Shown here: piece after piece, positions 8,459 to 16,114 of the stretch
Layout of the letters: each line of letters opens with the position of its first letter
How positions within the stretch are numbered: position 1 is the first letter of the stretch
Assembly (NCBI RefSeq): GCF_028745505.1
Contig: NZ_JAQZZL010000001.1
Location: forward strand, 1,919,818 to 1,983,817
Origin: Lentisphaera marina
GTDB taxonomy: Bacteria; Verrucomicrobiota; Lentisphaeria; Lentisphaerales; Lentisphaeraceae
Length of the DNA stretch: 64,000 nucleotides
Direction of reading: 5' to 3'
Notes under the pieces: model-generated
What the model was told of the DNA's origin: nothing
Seen by the model: only the letters and a program-made list of their open reading frames with translations
The model's database searches: none
Made by a program: the position numbers and the translations under genes

Positions 8459-9166
8459 CTATAAAGAAAGTTTCTGATACTCCGGGATAGTGGGAAGCTT
8501 TATATTTTCATTTTCTAGAGTGAAACGACAAAAGTACATTTCTTGACTGTGGCGTTTTAATTCCTCAAAACTACAATCCCGGACATCAATGCCAAGGCGT
8601 CGCCATGAAAAGTGTTTGAGATCAATTTTCAACTCATCTGCGGCATCGAATAAACAGGATTTTAGGCGAATTGGGCAATGGTAGATGATGTGTTCACAAT
8701 CTTTATATGTTTCACTATTTAAACGTTGAGAAATTTCATCGAAAAAAGCTTCTGATTCTCGAAGGCGTAGACGTGAACCATAGCGAGATTTACCTTTAGT
8801 TTTCAGATGGTTAAGTTGTGACTTTCCCTGTTTCTTTCTGACCATGTATTTACGGATGTTTTTATGGTCAATAACTTTACCACTTTCAAAAACTCCTATG
8901 GCAGCCCTTCCACTCTCCATTAATAAGAGTGTGTATCTTGGGACTTCATTGGTGATTTTAATTCGTTCTAGATATGACCAAAGAGCCTCTTGTTTTAAAG
9001 GGCTAGGGTAAAAAGGAGGTAAGCGAAAAGAGAAAATTTTGTTTCCATTTTCAATACATTCAAAGCTATGCTTTTCATCATCACCTAGAATAAGCAATTC
9101 TAATTTGACGAGTTCGGCAAAAAAATTAGCACATAAGTGGTGTTGAAATTTATAGAGTCGACTCAT
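8459..9166 (-). CDS. VLRF1-like (Vms1/ANKZF1-type) peptidyl-tRNA hydrolase candidate
   Basis: A 235-residue protein. I place the start at the ATG at 9166 (MSRLYKF), because an upstream extension would run far into hisA and encodes unrelated residues. The core YMVRKKQGKSQ (about 107-117), a linker of small and charged residues, then GSRLRLRESEAF (about 130-141) matches the signature of the VLRF1 release-factor domain of yeast Vms1 (YTVRRKQGGSQ ... GSSLRRYNEAA). There the Gln of the GxxQ loop drives hydrolysis of peptidyl-tRNA on stalled 60S subunits. A late CEHIIYHCPIRLKSCLFDA fits the end of that fold. Bacterial VLRF1 proteins are known from comparative genomics but scarcely studied. It overlaps the hisA stop by 17 bases, so it is probably co-expressed with it. 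Substrate and ribosome association are inference. Confidence 0.7.
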   Translation of the reverse strand: MSRLYKFQHHLCANFFAELVKLELLILGDDEKHSFECIENGNKIFSFRLPPFYPSPLKQEALWSYLERIKITNEVPRYTLLLMESGRAAIGVFESGKVIDHKNIRKYMVRKKQGKSQLNHLKTKGKSRYGSRLRLRESEAFFDEISQRLNSETYKDCEHIIYHCPIRLKSCLFDAADELKIDLKHFSWRRLGIDVRDCSFEELKRHSQEMYFCRFTLENENIKLPTIPEYQKLSL

Positions 9167-9917
9167 AATTCTTGTTGAAGGCAACAGCGTCTGAGTATTT
9201 AATTTGTGTACCACCAAAAATATCCAAAGCACTACCAATGGTTAAATGTACGCGATTGTTACTAATAGAGCTTATATCTTCAAGGTCTTGAATGGACTTG
9301 GCACCTCCAGCATAAGTAGAAGTTAAAGGTGAATTGTCAGCGAGGAATTTGACGAGTTGCATATCAACTCCTTTGCACATGCCCTCGACATCTACGGCGT
9401 GAATTAGGAATTCATCACAATACTGAGAGAAAAAGTGAAGGCTTTCAGCATTGAGTTCTGTTTCCGTAAACTTGGTCCATCGGTCAGTAACAATCCAATA
9501 TTTCCCATCGCGGATTCTACAAGACAAATCAAGAATGAGCTTGTCTTTTCCCGTGATCTTTACCAATTCATCTAATTTGTCCTGGCTAAATTTTCCATTT
9601 GAAAAAACATGTGAAGTTACAATCAAATGAGAAGCTCCTTGATCTAACCAATAAGAAGCATTCTGATCATTAATACCACCACCTAGCTGCAAACCACCTG
9701 GCCATGCGTTTAAAGCCTTCTTCGCGGCATTATCATTGCCTGGGCCTAGCTTAATCACATGTCCGCCTAAAACTTGGTCCGACTTATATAGTTCGGCAAA
9801 ATATGCGGAATCATTTTCCGATACAAAATTGGTATCGGGATTTTCGGAATCGTCGAGTGTACCACCGACAATTTGTTTAACTTGTCCGTTATGAAGGTCT
9901 ATGCAAGGTCTGAACAT
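9150..9917 (-). CDS. hisA: HisA, eukaryotic-type phosphoribosylformimino-AICAR-P isomerase
   Basis: A 255-residue (beta/alpha)8 isomerase of histidine synthesis. It carries out the Amadori rearrangement of ProFAR to PRFAR. The sequence is the eukaryotic-type subfamily: [20 protein letters not shown] at the N-terminus, GGHVIKLGPGN, GGLQLGGGIN, ASHLIVTSHVF, ILDLSCRIRDGKYWIVTDRW, HAVDVEGMCKG, TYAGGAKSIQDLE and LTIGSALDIFGG. That is unlike ordinary bacterial HisA ('MIIPALDLIDGKVVRL'). Its start lies within the 3' end of the sensor kinase gene (29-base overlap) and its stop is 17 bases inside the VLRF1-like gene. A GGAT box about 9 bases before the ATG can serve as ribosome binding site. The assignment is firm; the donor lineage of this subfamily is not determinable here. 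Confidence 0.92.
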   Translation of the reverse strand: MFRPCIDLHNGQVKQIVGGTLDDSENPDTNFVSENDSAYFAELYKSDQVLGGHVIKLGPGNDNAAKKALNAWPGGLQLGGGINDQNASYWLDQGASHLIVTSHVFSNGKFSQDKLDELVKITGKDKLILDLSCRIRDGKYWIVTDRWTKFTETELNAESLHFFSQYCDEFLIHAVDVEGMCKGVDMQLVKFLADNSPLTSTYAGGAKSIQDLEDISSISNNRVHLTIGSALDIFGGTQIKYSDAVAFNKNYESTL

Positions 9918-11928
9918 TTTCTATATCCATGTCGTATCGTGTTATATTTTCTTGGCTAGGAGCATTGTAAAGAGGAAGAAAAATAAAAAACTCAGTTCCC
10001 TTATCCAAAGCACTCTCAAGGTGAATCCATCCGTTGTGACTAGAGGCAGTACCGAAAACCATAGATAATCCCATGCCTGTGCCTTTACCTACTGGCTTTG
10101 TAGTAAAAAAGGGTTCAAAAACTTTACTCATTATATCTTCAGGGATACCGCTACCGTTATCCTTTACTCGAACACAACAGTAATTACTTGCGGATAATTC
10201 TTCTGCGGCATGTTCCCAACCGGGCAAGTTTTCATAGGCAATTTCACATCGCATGGTGATTTTTGCCGAAGAATGACCTTCCAAGGCATCGCGGGCATTG
10301 ATCAGCAAGTTGAGAATCATTTGCTCGAGCTGTGTGCGGTCTCCGCGAATATAAATAGGATCTGGAGAATTGAGAAATTTAATTTTTATACTTTGAGTAC
10401 AACTAGGTTTAAACAATTCCCAGCTTGAGTTTAGTACATCATCTATTTTGAGTTTTTTAAGTTCAAAATTTCCTTTTTTAGCAAAACTAAGAAGTTTGGA
10501 AGTTAAGTCGGAAGCACGACTAACTGCGTGGCGAATATTGCCAACGATTCGATCTTTTTCCGCAATGTCAGATTTGTTGTCAAAGGAATCTAAAGATCCT
10601 TGAATAGAATGGAGCAAATTATTAAAGTCATGAGCTACACCTCCTGCTAAGCGTCCTACAGATTCCAGCCTTTGAAGGTGGGACACTTGATCAGTCAGCT
10701 GATCTCGTTGATGTGTTAATTGATGACGAGCAGTTGTTTCACGTCCAGTAAGAAGAATAAGTTTTGATTTACCTGCATAGAGAATTGAAGCAATGAAATC
10801 AATAGAGATAAACTCATCATCGGAAGATTTTATGATAGACTCGAAATTAAAATCTCGCATTTCAGGGGATTCTTCTGTTGCGGACCAAATTTCATCAAAA
10901 CTCATGCGTTTTTTTATGATATCTTCAAAAATATCGTCGGGGCACTTGTCTTGATCTAGTAGGATATCATCCATATGCGTTTCTTGCAGTTCATGGAAAG
11001 GGTGTCCAGACCTTAAAATGAGCCTTTTATTAACATCAGTAGGGTAGCCTTTGTCATTAACTAAAAAGATTAGGTCAGGGCTGTTTTCCACAAAAAGAGC
11101 AAAGCGGCCCTCCCAGTCACGTGAGTGTTGGCTAATTAAGTTTCCGTAGGAATAAGTACTTAACACCGCACGTAAAAAGTCCATGGGGTTACGATCTTCT
11201 TCACCTTTCTTGCCATATTCATTTAAACGTAAATAAATTGTCACAATAACGCTGAGCCAAATAATGATGAAGGCTCTCGAAATAAAGAGCTGATTCATTT
11301 TTAACCAAAATTGCTCGGAGTGGTAGTTAGATATTAAACTATAAACATAAGTATCGACTACTTGCGTCAATAGAAAGGAAATGACAACACTGAAGTAAGT
11401 GCCAAAGTTACGGTTTTTAAAGATCTGAAAAACTACGGGTAAAACCAATAAATCTGCGACAATCGCACCCAAAGTTGCCGCAGTATTAATCCTAATTTTT
11501 TCAAAAAAATCAAAAAAGAATTGACGTTTATCTTCTTCTACGACGAAGCCAAACCATTGCGTTTGAGTTTGGCTTATAGTATTGAGCAAGAAAAAACTTC
11601 CCGAGACCACAACGGCAGCAACAGTAAGACGTTGAGCGGCAATAGGACCATCTAGGGTATAAGTGATTAAGAGTGACGCCATAAAGGTAGTGAGCAATAA
11701 TGAAGAAGATATATTCATTTGTATATCTAAGAACTCATAGACCAAACTAATGTCTGCCGCATTAATAAGTTGAGCGAAAACTAAAATAAAGCTAACGACC
11801 ATGTAATAAGAGGTAAGTCCAATGACTTTTCTCAAGGAATGCATAGTGATAATTAAAACGGCAAGGAAACTTAATTCCAAGAAACAAAGCGCAAGTGCTG
11901 GAAGCATTTCAGTTAGGTGAGAACTCAT
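9889..11928 (-). CDS. Membrane sensor histidine kinase (7TM-like + PAS + HisKA/HATPase)
   Basis: A 679-residue kinase. The N-terminal roughly 230 residues contain about seven hydrophobic helices, followed by a PAS-like segment ([20 protein letters not shown]). A second sensor-like stretch, a coiled linker and then HisKA follow, with the phospho-acceptor His in [14 protein letters not shown]. The HATPase has [20 protein letters not shown] and [12 protein letters not shown]. It should autophosphorylate in response to a membrane or intracellular signal and pass phosphate to a response regulator, which is not encoded nearby. I choose the ATG at 11928, which overlaps the mutM stop as ATGA and has AGGA 8 bases upstream. 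An ATG at 11937 is possible but has its SD too close. Coupling to mutM may mean a DNA-damage link, or merely a dense operon. Confidence 0.88.
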   Translation of the reverse strand: MSSHLTEMLPALALCFLELSFLAVLIITMHSLRKVIGLTSYYMVVSFILVFAQLINAADISLVYEFLDIQMNISSSLLLTTFMASLLITYTLDGPIAAQRLTVAAVVVSGSFFLLNTISQTQTQWFGFVVEEDKRQFFFDFFEKIRINTAATLGAIVADLLVLPVVFQIFKNRNFGTYFSVVISFLLTQVVDTYVYSLISNYHSEQFWLKMNQLFISRAFIIIWLSVIVTIYLRLNEYGKKGEEDRNPMDFLRAVLSTYSYGNLISQHSRDWEGRFALFVENSPDLIFLVNDKGYPTDVNKRLILRSGHPFHELQETHMDDILLDQDKCPDDIFEDIIKKRMSFDEIWSATEESPEMRDFNFESIIKSSDDEFISIDFIASILYAGKSKLILLTGRETTARHQLTHQRDQLTDQVSHLQRLESVGRLAGGVAHDFNNLLHSIQGSLDSFDNKSDIAEKDRIVGNIRHAVSRASDLTSKLLSFAKKGNFELKKLKIDDVLNSSWELFKPSCTQSIKIKFLNSPDPIYIRGDRTQLEQMILNLLINARDALEGHSSAKITMRCEIAYENLPGWEHAAEELSASNYCCVRVKDNGSGIPEDIMSKVFEPFFTTKPVGKGTGMGLSMVFGTASSHNGWIHLESALDKGTEFFIFLPLYNAPSQENITRYDMDIENVQTLHRPS

Positions 11929-12755
11929 TTTTGACATCCTGGGCAATAAAAACTAGAGCGTCCCGCTTGAACAACTCTCTTGATTAATTTATCGCATACG
12001 TGGCATTTTTCGCCAGTACGGCCATACACATTGAGTTCTTGGTGGAACCATCCTTCAGAGCCGTCTGGCGCCTGAAAATCAATAATCGTTGTTCCACCAG
12101 CAGCAATGGCACTTTTTAGTACTTTTTGGCTTTCTACAACTAAATTAAGACAATCCTTTTTCTTTAGTTTTTGCGCTTTACGCAAAGGTGAAACGCCACA
12201 GCGAAATAAAGTCTCACTCGCATAAATATTACCAATACCACAGACTGTTTTGGGATCCATAATGAAGTTTTTTACAGGCTTAGTTTTATTACGAGATAAA
12301 TTCCATAAATAAGCTTGCGAATAAGCTTCGTCAAAAGGCTCTGGACCGAGGTGGGCAAGTGCTTGTGGATCATTATCTCTATTTGTGGGAGCGCTTATGA
12401 TGCGAAATTCCCCAAAGCGCCTTGGGTCGCAGTAGCGTAGGTCCTTTCCATCTTCTAAGAGTATAGAAATATGCTCATGTTTTTTTCGTTCTTCCCTTGC
12501 AGGACATAAACGCCAACTTCCCGTCATACCTAAATGAGAAAGGATCCATTTTTGATGATCAAATTCGAAAATAAGGTACTTTGATCGTCTTTTTAAACGG
12601 GTGATCTGTTTACCTGAAAAAGCCTTGTTAAATAAATCTACATCTAAAAATTGACGCAATCGCTCAGTATAAAAAGATATACTTTTTATAAACTGACCCT
12701 CTAGATGTGGTGCTAAGGCGTTTTTAACTGTTTCAACTTCAGGAAGTTCAGGCAT
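11925..12755 (-). CDS. mutM: Formamidopyrimidine-DNA glycosylase
   Basis: A 276-residue Fpg/MutM. It excises 8-oxoguanine and formamidopyrimidines and nicks the DNA by beta,delta-elimination. The N-terminus is the invariant PELPEVETV, with Pro2 as the nucleophile after Met removal and Glu3 as general acid. Other matches are LSHLGMTGSW, CDPRRFGEFR, GIGNIYASETLF and the C-terminal zinc finger CHVC...CPGC ending at the last residues. The length is typical. It lies 7 bases downstream of the DUF4136 lipoprotein gene and is coupled by ATGA to the sensor kinase downstream. It forms a base-excision-repair theme with nth in the same minus-strand stretch, though they may not share a transcript. Confidence 0.95.
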   Translation of the reverse strand: MPELPEVETVKNALAPHLEGQFIKSISFYTERLRQFLDVDLFNKAFSGKQITRLKRRSKYLIFEFDHQKWILSHLGMTGSWRLCPAREERKKHEHISILLEDGKDLRYCDPRRFGEFRIISAPTNRDNDPQALAHLGPEPFDEAYSQAYLWNLSRNKTKPVKNFIMDPKTVCGIGNIYASETLFRCGVSPLRKAQKLKKKDCLNLVVESQKVLKSAIAAGGTTIIDFQAPDGSEGWFHQELNVYGRTGEKCHVCDKLIKRVVQAGRSSFYCPGCQK

Positions 12756-12762
12756 CGATTAA

Positions 12763-13272
12763 TTACTTCTTTAATGAATCGGGAGGAAAATGAAGTAGCA
12801 TTTCATTTACGATTTTATTAAACTTTTCCTGTGAAAAGGTAATCGCATTAAAGCCATAAGAGGTGGCCTGCCAAACGACTTCATTTTTCTTGCTATCGAC
12901 AAACTCAACTACTAAATAACGTTCTTGGCTCTCAACAAAATAAAAGTCGGTTCCTGCGTAATAACTGCGGTGATATAGGCCACCATGAGCCGTAACCATA
13001 CGTTCTCTATTCACGATTTGGTAGCGAGGTTTAATAACTAAATCTGCTGGATCGGCAGCAAAGGCATCCGCTTTAAATACTAAGCCCTTTAGTTCAAGAC
13101 CATCAATCAGCGAAGCCTCTAAACGTTGACGGTTGAGGCTTTTGCTCTTGGTATTGGGCACAAAGGAAAAACTTTTGTATTCAGTAAAGTCGACCCCAGG
13201 TTGGTAGTCATACTTTACTGAACTACATGAGCTCAACAATATAAAGCTTAGTATTAAAACTAATTGTTTCAT
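12763..13272 (-). CDS. DUF4136-family lipoprotein
   Basis: A 169-residue exported protein. MKQLVLILSFILLSSCSS is a lipoprotein signal peptide with the lipobox Cys at residue 16. The mature part shows the DUF4136 pattern: YDYQPGVDFTEYKSFSF after the lipid anchor, an IxxxLxxxGL region, PADLVIKPRY, then YLVVEFVDSKKNEVVWQATS near the C-terminus. DUF4136 proteins are common envelope lipoproteins of unknown function. The start overlaps the SUMF1-domain gene stop as ATGA, and mutM begins 7 bases after its end. Confidence 0.82.
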   Translation of the reverse strand: MKQLVLILSFILLSSCSSVKYDYQPGVDFTEYKSFSFVPNTKSKSLNRQRLEASLIDGLELKGLVFKADAFAADPADLVIKPRYQIVNRERMVTAHGGLYHRSYYAGTDFYFVESQERYLVVEFVDSKKNEVVWQATSYGFNAITFSQEKFNKIVNEMLLHFPPDSLKK

Positions 13273-14099
13273 TTTTTGCTGAGAGGCTCTCCTAAAACAA
13301 TTCTAAAACCAAGTACAAAATACTTAGAATCAGGTGGGTTGATGAATCGAGCAGAAGGGCGACAAGCAGCTGGGTCTAAAAGCCAGCAACCACCCTTAGC
13401 AATCTTGTTAGCACCATCTTTATTAAATGGGTTTACTGCATCATCAATATCAACTTTTTGTAATTGATGGGCAGGATTCTCGTAGTATTCGAGTTCTTGG
13501 AAGTCACAGCCATCCATAACCCATTCCCAAACATTGCCCTGCATATCATAAAAGCCCCAGTTATTAGGCTCTTTTGTTCCAACTACATGCGCACGTTCAT
13601 TGGAGTTTTTGAAGTACCAAGAAATCGTTTCGATATCTTCAACAAAATCTTCATCAGAACCACCGCGACATACGTATTCCCACTCAGCTTCAGTTGGTAA
13701 ACGGTATACATAAGGTTCTGGTAAACGACCCGCTTCACGCTCAAGTTCAGTTAGTTTTTTACAAAAAGTTACGGCATTATCCCAGCTTACTTTCTCAACG
13801 GGGTAATTGGCTGAACCTTCTTGATCTTTGAACATACTAGGGTTCTTTTTAATGACTTCTTGGTACTGAAACTCTGTAATGGGGTGGATACACATCCAAA
13901 AAGTTCTTGTCATGTGAACACGGTGATGCGGACGCTCATTGACATGGCCATCGTCTTTACCTTTGTAGTATGAACCAGGCAAAATTTTCTTCATTTGGAT
14001 TTCTACATCTTCCATTTCGAAAAAATCACCAAAATCTTCTCTGGGGTAATCATCAACAATTGAGGGGCCAACTGGACCTGTGTTCTCTAATTCCATCAT
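13269..14099 (-). CDS. SUMF1/FGE-sulfatase-domain protein, probably not a canonical formylglycine-generating enzyme
   Basis: A 276-residue protein with the C-type-lectin-like SUMF1 fold: GSYYKGKDDGHVNERPHHRV, PITEFQYQEV, YPVEKVSWDNAVTFCKKL, YRLPTEAEWEYVCRGG, NNWGFYDMQGNVWEWV and KGGCWLLDPAACRPSARF. I start at the ATG at 14099, which has AAGGAT 8 bases upstream. In genuine FGE a conserved pair of cysteines near the C-terminus binds copper and oxidises sulfatase Cys to formylglycine. Here the position of the second Cys appears to be Arg/Ala, so FGE activity is doubtful. Many bacterial SUMF1-domain proteins are non-catalytic or have other activities such as sulfoxide formation. No signal peptide is visible. 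Its stop is coupled to the DUF4136 lipoprotein by ATGA. Confidence 0.85.
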   Translation of the reverse strand: MMELENTGPVGPSIVDDYPREDFGDFFEMEDVEIQMKKILPGSYYKGKDDGHVNERPHHRVHMTRTFWMCIHPITEFQYQEVIKKNPSMFKDQEGSANYPVEKVSWDNAVTFCKKLTELEREAGRLPEPYVYRLPTEAEWEYVCRGGSDEDFVEDIETISWYFKNSNERAHVVGTKEPNNWGFYDMQGNVWEWVMDGCDFQELEYYENPAHQLQKVDIDDAVNPFNKDGANKIAKGGCWLLDPAACRPSARFINPPDSKYFVLGFRIVLGEPLSKK

Positions 14100-14216
14100 T
14101 ATTTTTATCCTTTTTATTTTGAAATCTGCACACTTTAGCACGACTTATTAGCAAACCAAATTTCTTAATTGTATTTTAATCAAATAAGGGGTTAACCCTA
14201 CTTAAAAAATATAAGC

Positions 14217-14855
14217 CTAAGATTTTTTTATACCCTTGCGTCCATAAATACTACAAATTGGGCAAGCGACTGGATCATGGCCGCGTGCGGGACAGAATTC
14301 ACGACCAAAATAAATGATCTGCAAATGAAGATCTATCCATGTTTCTTCTGGGAATAAACGCTTTAGATCTTTCTCTGTTTGTTCAACGGATTTGCCGGTT
14401 GATAAACCCCAACGATAGGCTAAACGATGGATGTGAGTGTCTACGGCAAAGGCGGGCACTTCGAAAGCTTGAGACATGACTACTGAAGCAGTTTTATGTC
14501 CAACACCAGGGAGTTCTTCTAAAGCATCAAAGTCACAGGGGACTTGTCCCTTATGTTTCTCTACTAAAATACGCGACAACTCACTAATGGCTTTGGACTT
14601 TCTTGGCGAGAGTCCACAAGGTCTAATGATGGCCTTTATATCCTCTACATCCTTGTGCATCATATCCTGAGGATTATCTGCTAGTTCAAAGAGAGCAGGC
14701 GTAACTGTGTTAACACGTGCATCGGTACATTGAGCCGATAAAAGTACGGCTATGAGTAAAGTGTAGGGGTCTTTGTGGTCTAATGGGATAGGGGGCTTAG
14801 GGTAAAGTTTTTGCAGTATAGCGAGTATATCAGCGACTTTTTCGGATTTCTTCAT
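14217..14855 (-). CDS. nth: Endonuclease III
   Basis: A 212-residue DNA glycosylase/AP lyase for oxidised pyrimidines. It has the helix-hairpin-helix LEELPGVGHKTASVV with the catalytic Lys and AVDTHIHRLAYRWGL with the catalytic Asp. The C-terminal cluster region reads FCPARGHDPVACPICSIYG, with only three cysteines in unusual spacing, where E. coli Nth has four (C-x6-C-x2-C-x5-C). From memory a similar arrangement occurs in chlamydial Nth, so this may be a shared trait of the group; a canonical [4Fe-4S] cluster is unlikely. The gene overlaps tsaD by 4 bases (ATGA), which implies coupled translation. Confidence 0.92.
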   Translation of the reverse strand: MKKSEKVADILAILQKLYPKPPIPLDHKDPYTLLIAVLLSAQCTDARVNTVTPALFELADNPQDMMHKDVEDIKAIIRPCGLSPRKSKAISELSRILVEKHKGQVPCDFDALEELPGVGHKTASVVMSQAFEVPAFAVDTHIHRLAYRWGLSTGKSVEQTEKDLKRLFPEETWIDLHLQIIYFGREFCPARGHDPVACPICSIYGRKGIKKS

Positions 14856-15922
14856 TTGGCAAAGATAGGTAATTTTTCAATTATAGGTGCACGCCCACTA
14901 GCTTCAACAAAATCTCCAGAGAACTCGGGGTCTTTTAAATAATGATAACCAAGGCCAGCAATCATGGCGGCGTTGTCGGTGCAATATTTTGGTGGAGTAA
15001 GAATAAGTTCTTTGCCACTTTTGATGGCCATTTTATGGACACGGTCACGTATCGCACTATTACAGGCGACTCCACCGCAGAGCAATAGGGTTCTAGCTCC
15101 GTAACTTTCGGCTGCCATAATTAATTTTTTAGAGAGGACATCAACAATGGCATCTTGATACGAAGCTAATAAATCAGGTAAATCCTCATCGGGAACCACA
15201 CCATCTTTCCAGTTCTTTTTAACCATATTCAAGAGTGAAGTTTTGACGCCAGAGAAAGAGAAGTTGAGTTTGTGTTCCTCGCTATAAGAGCGTGTTTTGG
15301 GAAGGAAGGAACGTGGGAATTGATATTTGTCTTTATTTCCCGTTTTTGCTAATCGATCAATGATGGGGCCACCTGGATAGGGAAGGCCAAGTATTTTTGC
15401 GGCTTTATCAAAAGCTTCGCCTGCAGCATCATCTATTGTCGCGCCCGCTAACTCACAGTCGCCGTTAGCTTTGATAATGAATAACTGAGTGTTTCCACCG
15501 GAGATTAGCAAAGCACAAATAGGGAAAGAGTTAAGATCTTCAAGAACATCTTGTCTTTCAATAAGTCCTCCATAAATGTGTGCGGCGAGGTGGTTTATCC
15601 CACAAACTTTCTTGCCCAAAGAGAGGGAGAGGCCGTTGGCAAAACCTGCGCCAACTAAGAGCGCGGGTAGTAGGCCAGGTTGTGCGGTGACCGCAATACC
15701 ATCAATATCTTCTAATTGTAGATCTGCTTTTTCTAAAGCTTCATTGAGAGTGGGGCGAACATTGTTTAAATGTTCACGAGCAGCTAACTCGGGGATGACA
15801 CCTCCATAGTTAGCGTGATCTTTAATCTGAGAAGATATGGCATTAGCCAAGACTTCGTGACCGTTTTTCACTAGTGAGACAGCGGTTTCATCACAACTGG
15901 ACTCGACTCCTAGAATAATCAT
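14852..15922 (-). CDS. tsaD: tRNA N6-adenosine threonylcarbamoyltransferase
   Basis: A 356-residue Kae1/Qri7/TsaD protein. It transfers threonylcarbamoyl from TC-AMP to A37 of ANN-decoding tRNAs, together with TsaB and TsaE. Signatures are ILGVESSCDETAVSLV at the start, YGGVIPELAAREH, the metal-binding INHLAAHIYGG (H-x4-H), LLISGGNTQL, GEAFDKAAKILGLPYPGGP, LLCGGVACN and TDNAAMIAGLG near the end. The length is typical. It heads a two-gene unit with nth and is divergent from the coiled-coil/TPR gene. An 18-base perfect palindrome lies 20 bases upstream of its start. Confidence 0.95.
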   Translation of the reverse strand: MIILGVESSCDETAVSLVKNGHEVLANAISSQIKDHANYGGVIPELAAREHLNNVRPTLNEALEKADLQLEDIDGIAVTAQPGLLPALLVGAGFANGLSLSLGKKVCGINHLAAHIYGGLIERQDVLEDLNSFPICALLISGGNTQLFIIKANGDCELAGATIDDAAGEAFDKAAKILGLPYPGGPIIDRLAKTGNKDKYQFPRSFLPKTRSYSEEHKLNFSFSGVKTSLLNMVKKNWKDGVVPDEDLPDLLASYQDAIVDVLSKKLIMAAESYGARTLLLCGGVACNSAIRDRVHKMAIKSGKELILTPPKYCTDNAAMIAGLGYHYLKDPEFSGDFVEASGRAPIIEKLPIFAK

Positions 15923-15941
15923 TTTTTTCCCTTAGTAATAA

Positions 15942-15959
15942 TATATCTTGCAAGATATA
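15942..15959. promoter_or_regulatory. 18-bp perfect palindrome upstream of tsaD
   Basis: The sequence TATATCTTGCAAGATATA is a perfect inverted repeat with no spacer, centred in the divergent intergenic region and 20 bases before the tsaD ATG. Its size and symmetry are those of an operator for a dimeric regulator. No T-run follows it, so it is unlikely to be a terminator. The cognate regulator is unknown. Confidence 0.4.
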
Positions 15960-16056
15960 AACAATTACTCATGTGTCAACAAACTTACTTATTTAGAAAA
16001 AAGAATAAAAAGTCGACTTAATACGTGAAGATTAGTTTTTAGCGAGTCGATATTTA

Positions 16057-16085
16057 TTGACATTAGTCCTGCAAGCTTCTAGTGT
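16057..16085 (+). promoter_or_regulatory. Possible sigma70-type promoter of the coiled-coil/TPR gene
   Basis: TTGACA at 16057-16062 is followed after 17 bases by TAGTGT at 16080-16085, a weak -10. It lies about 30 bases before the GTG at 16115 that I prefer as the start of the next gene. If the promoter is real, the alternative GTG at 16082 would lie outside the transcript. Confidence 0.35.
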
Positions 16086-16114
16086 TGCTGAGTCTAAAAA
16101 AATGCGGAATTACT

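Noticed and set aside
13264..13700. Plus-strand reading frames across the SUMF1-domain gene
   Set aside because: They are antisense to a clearly conserved protein and have no family features; shadows.
16082..16114. Upstream GTG start for the coiled-coil/TPR protein
   Set aside because: No ribosome site before it, it would extend the signal peptide with charged residues, and it overlaps the candidate -10.
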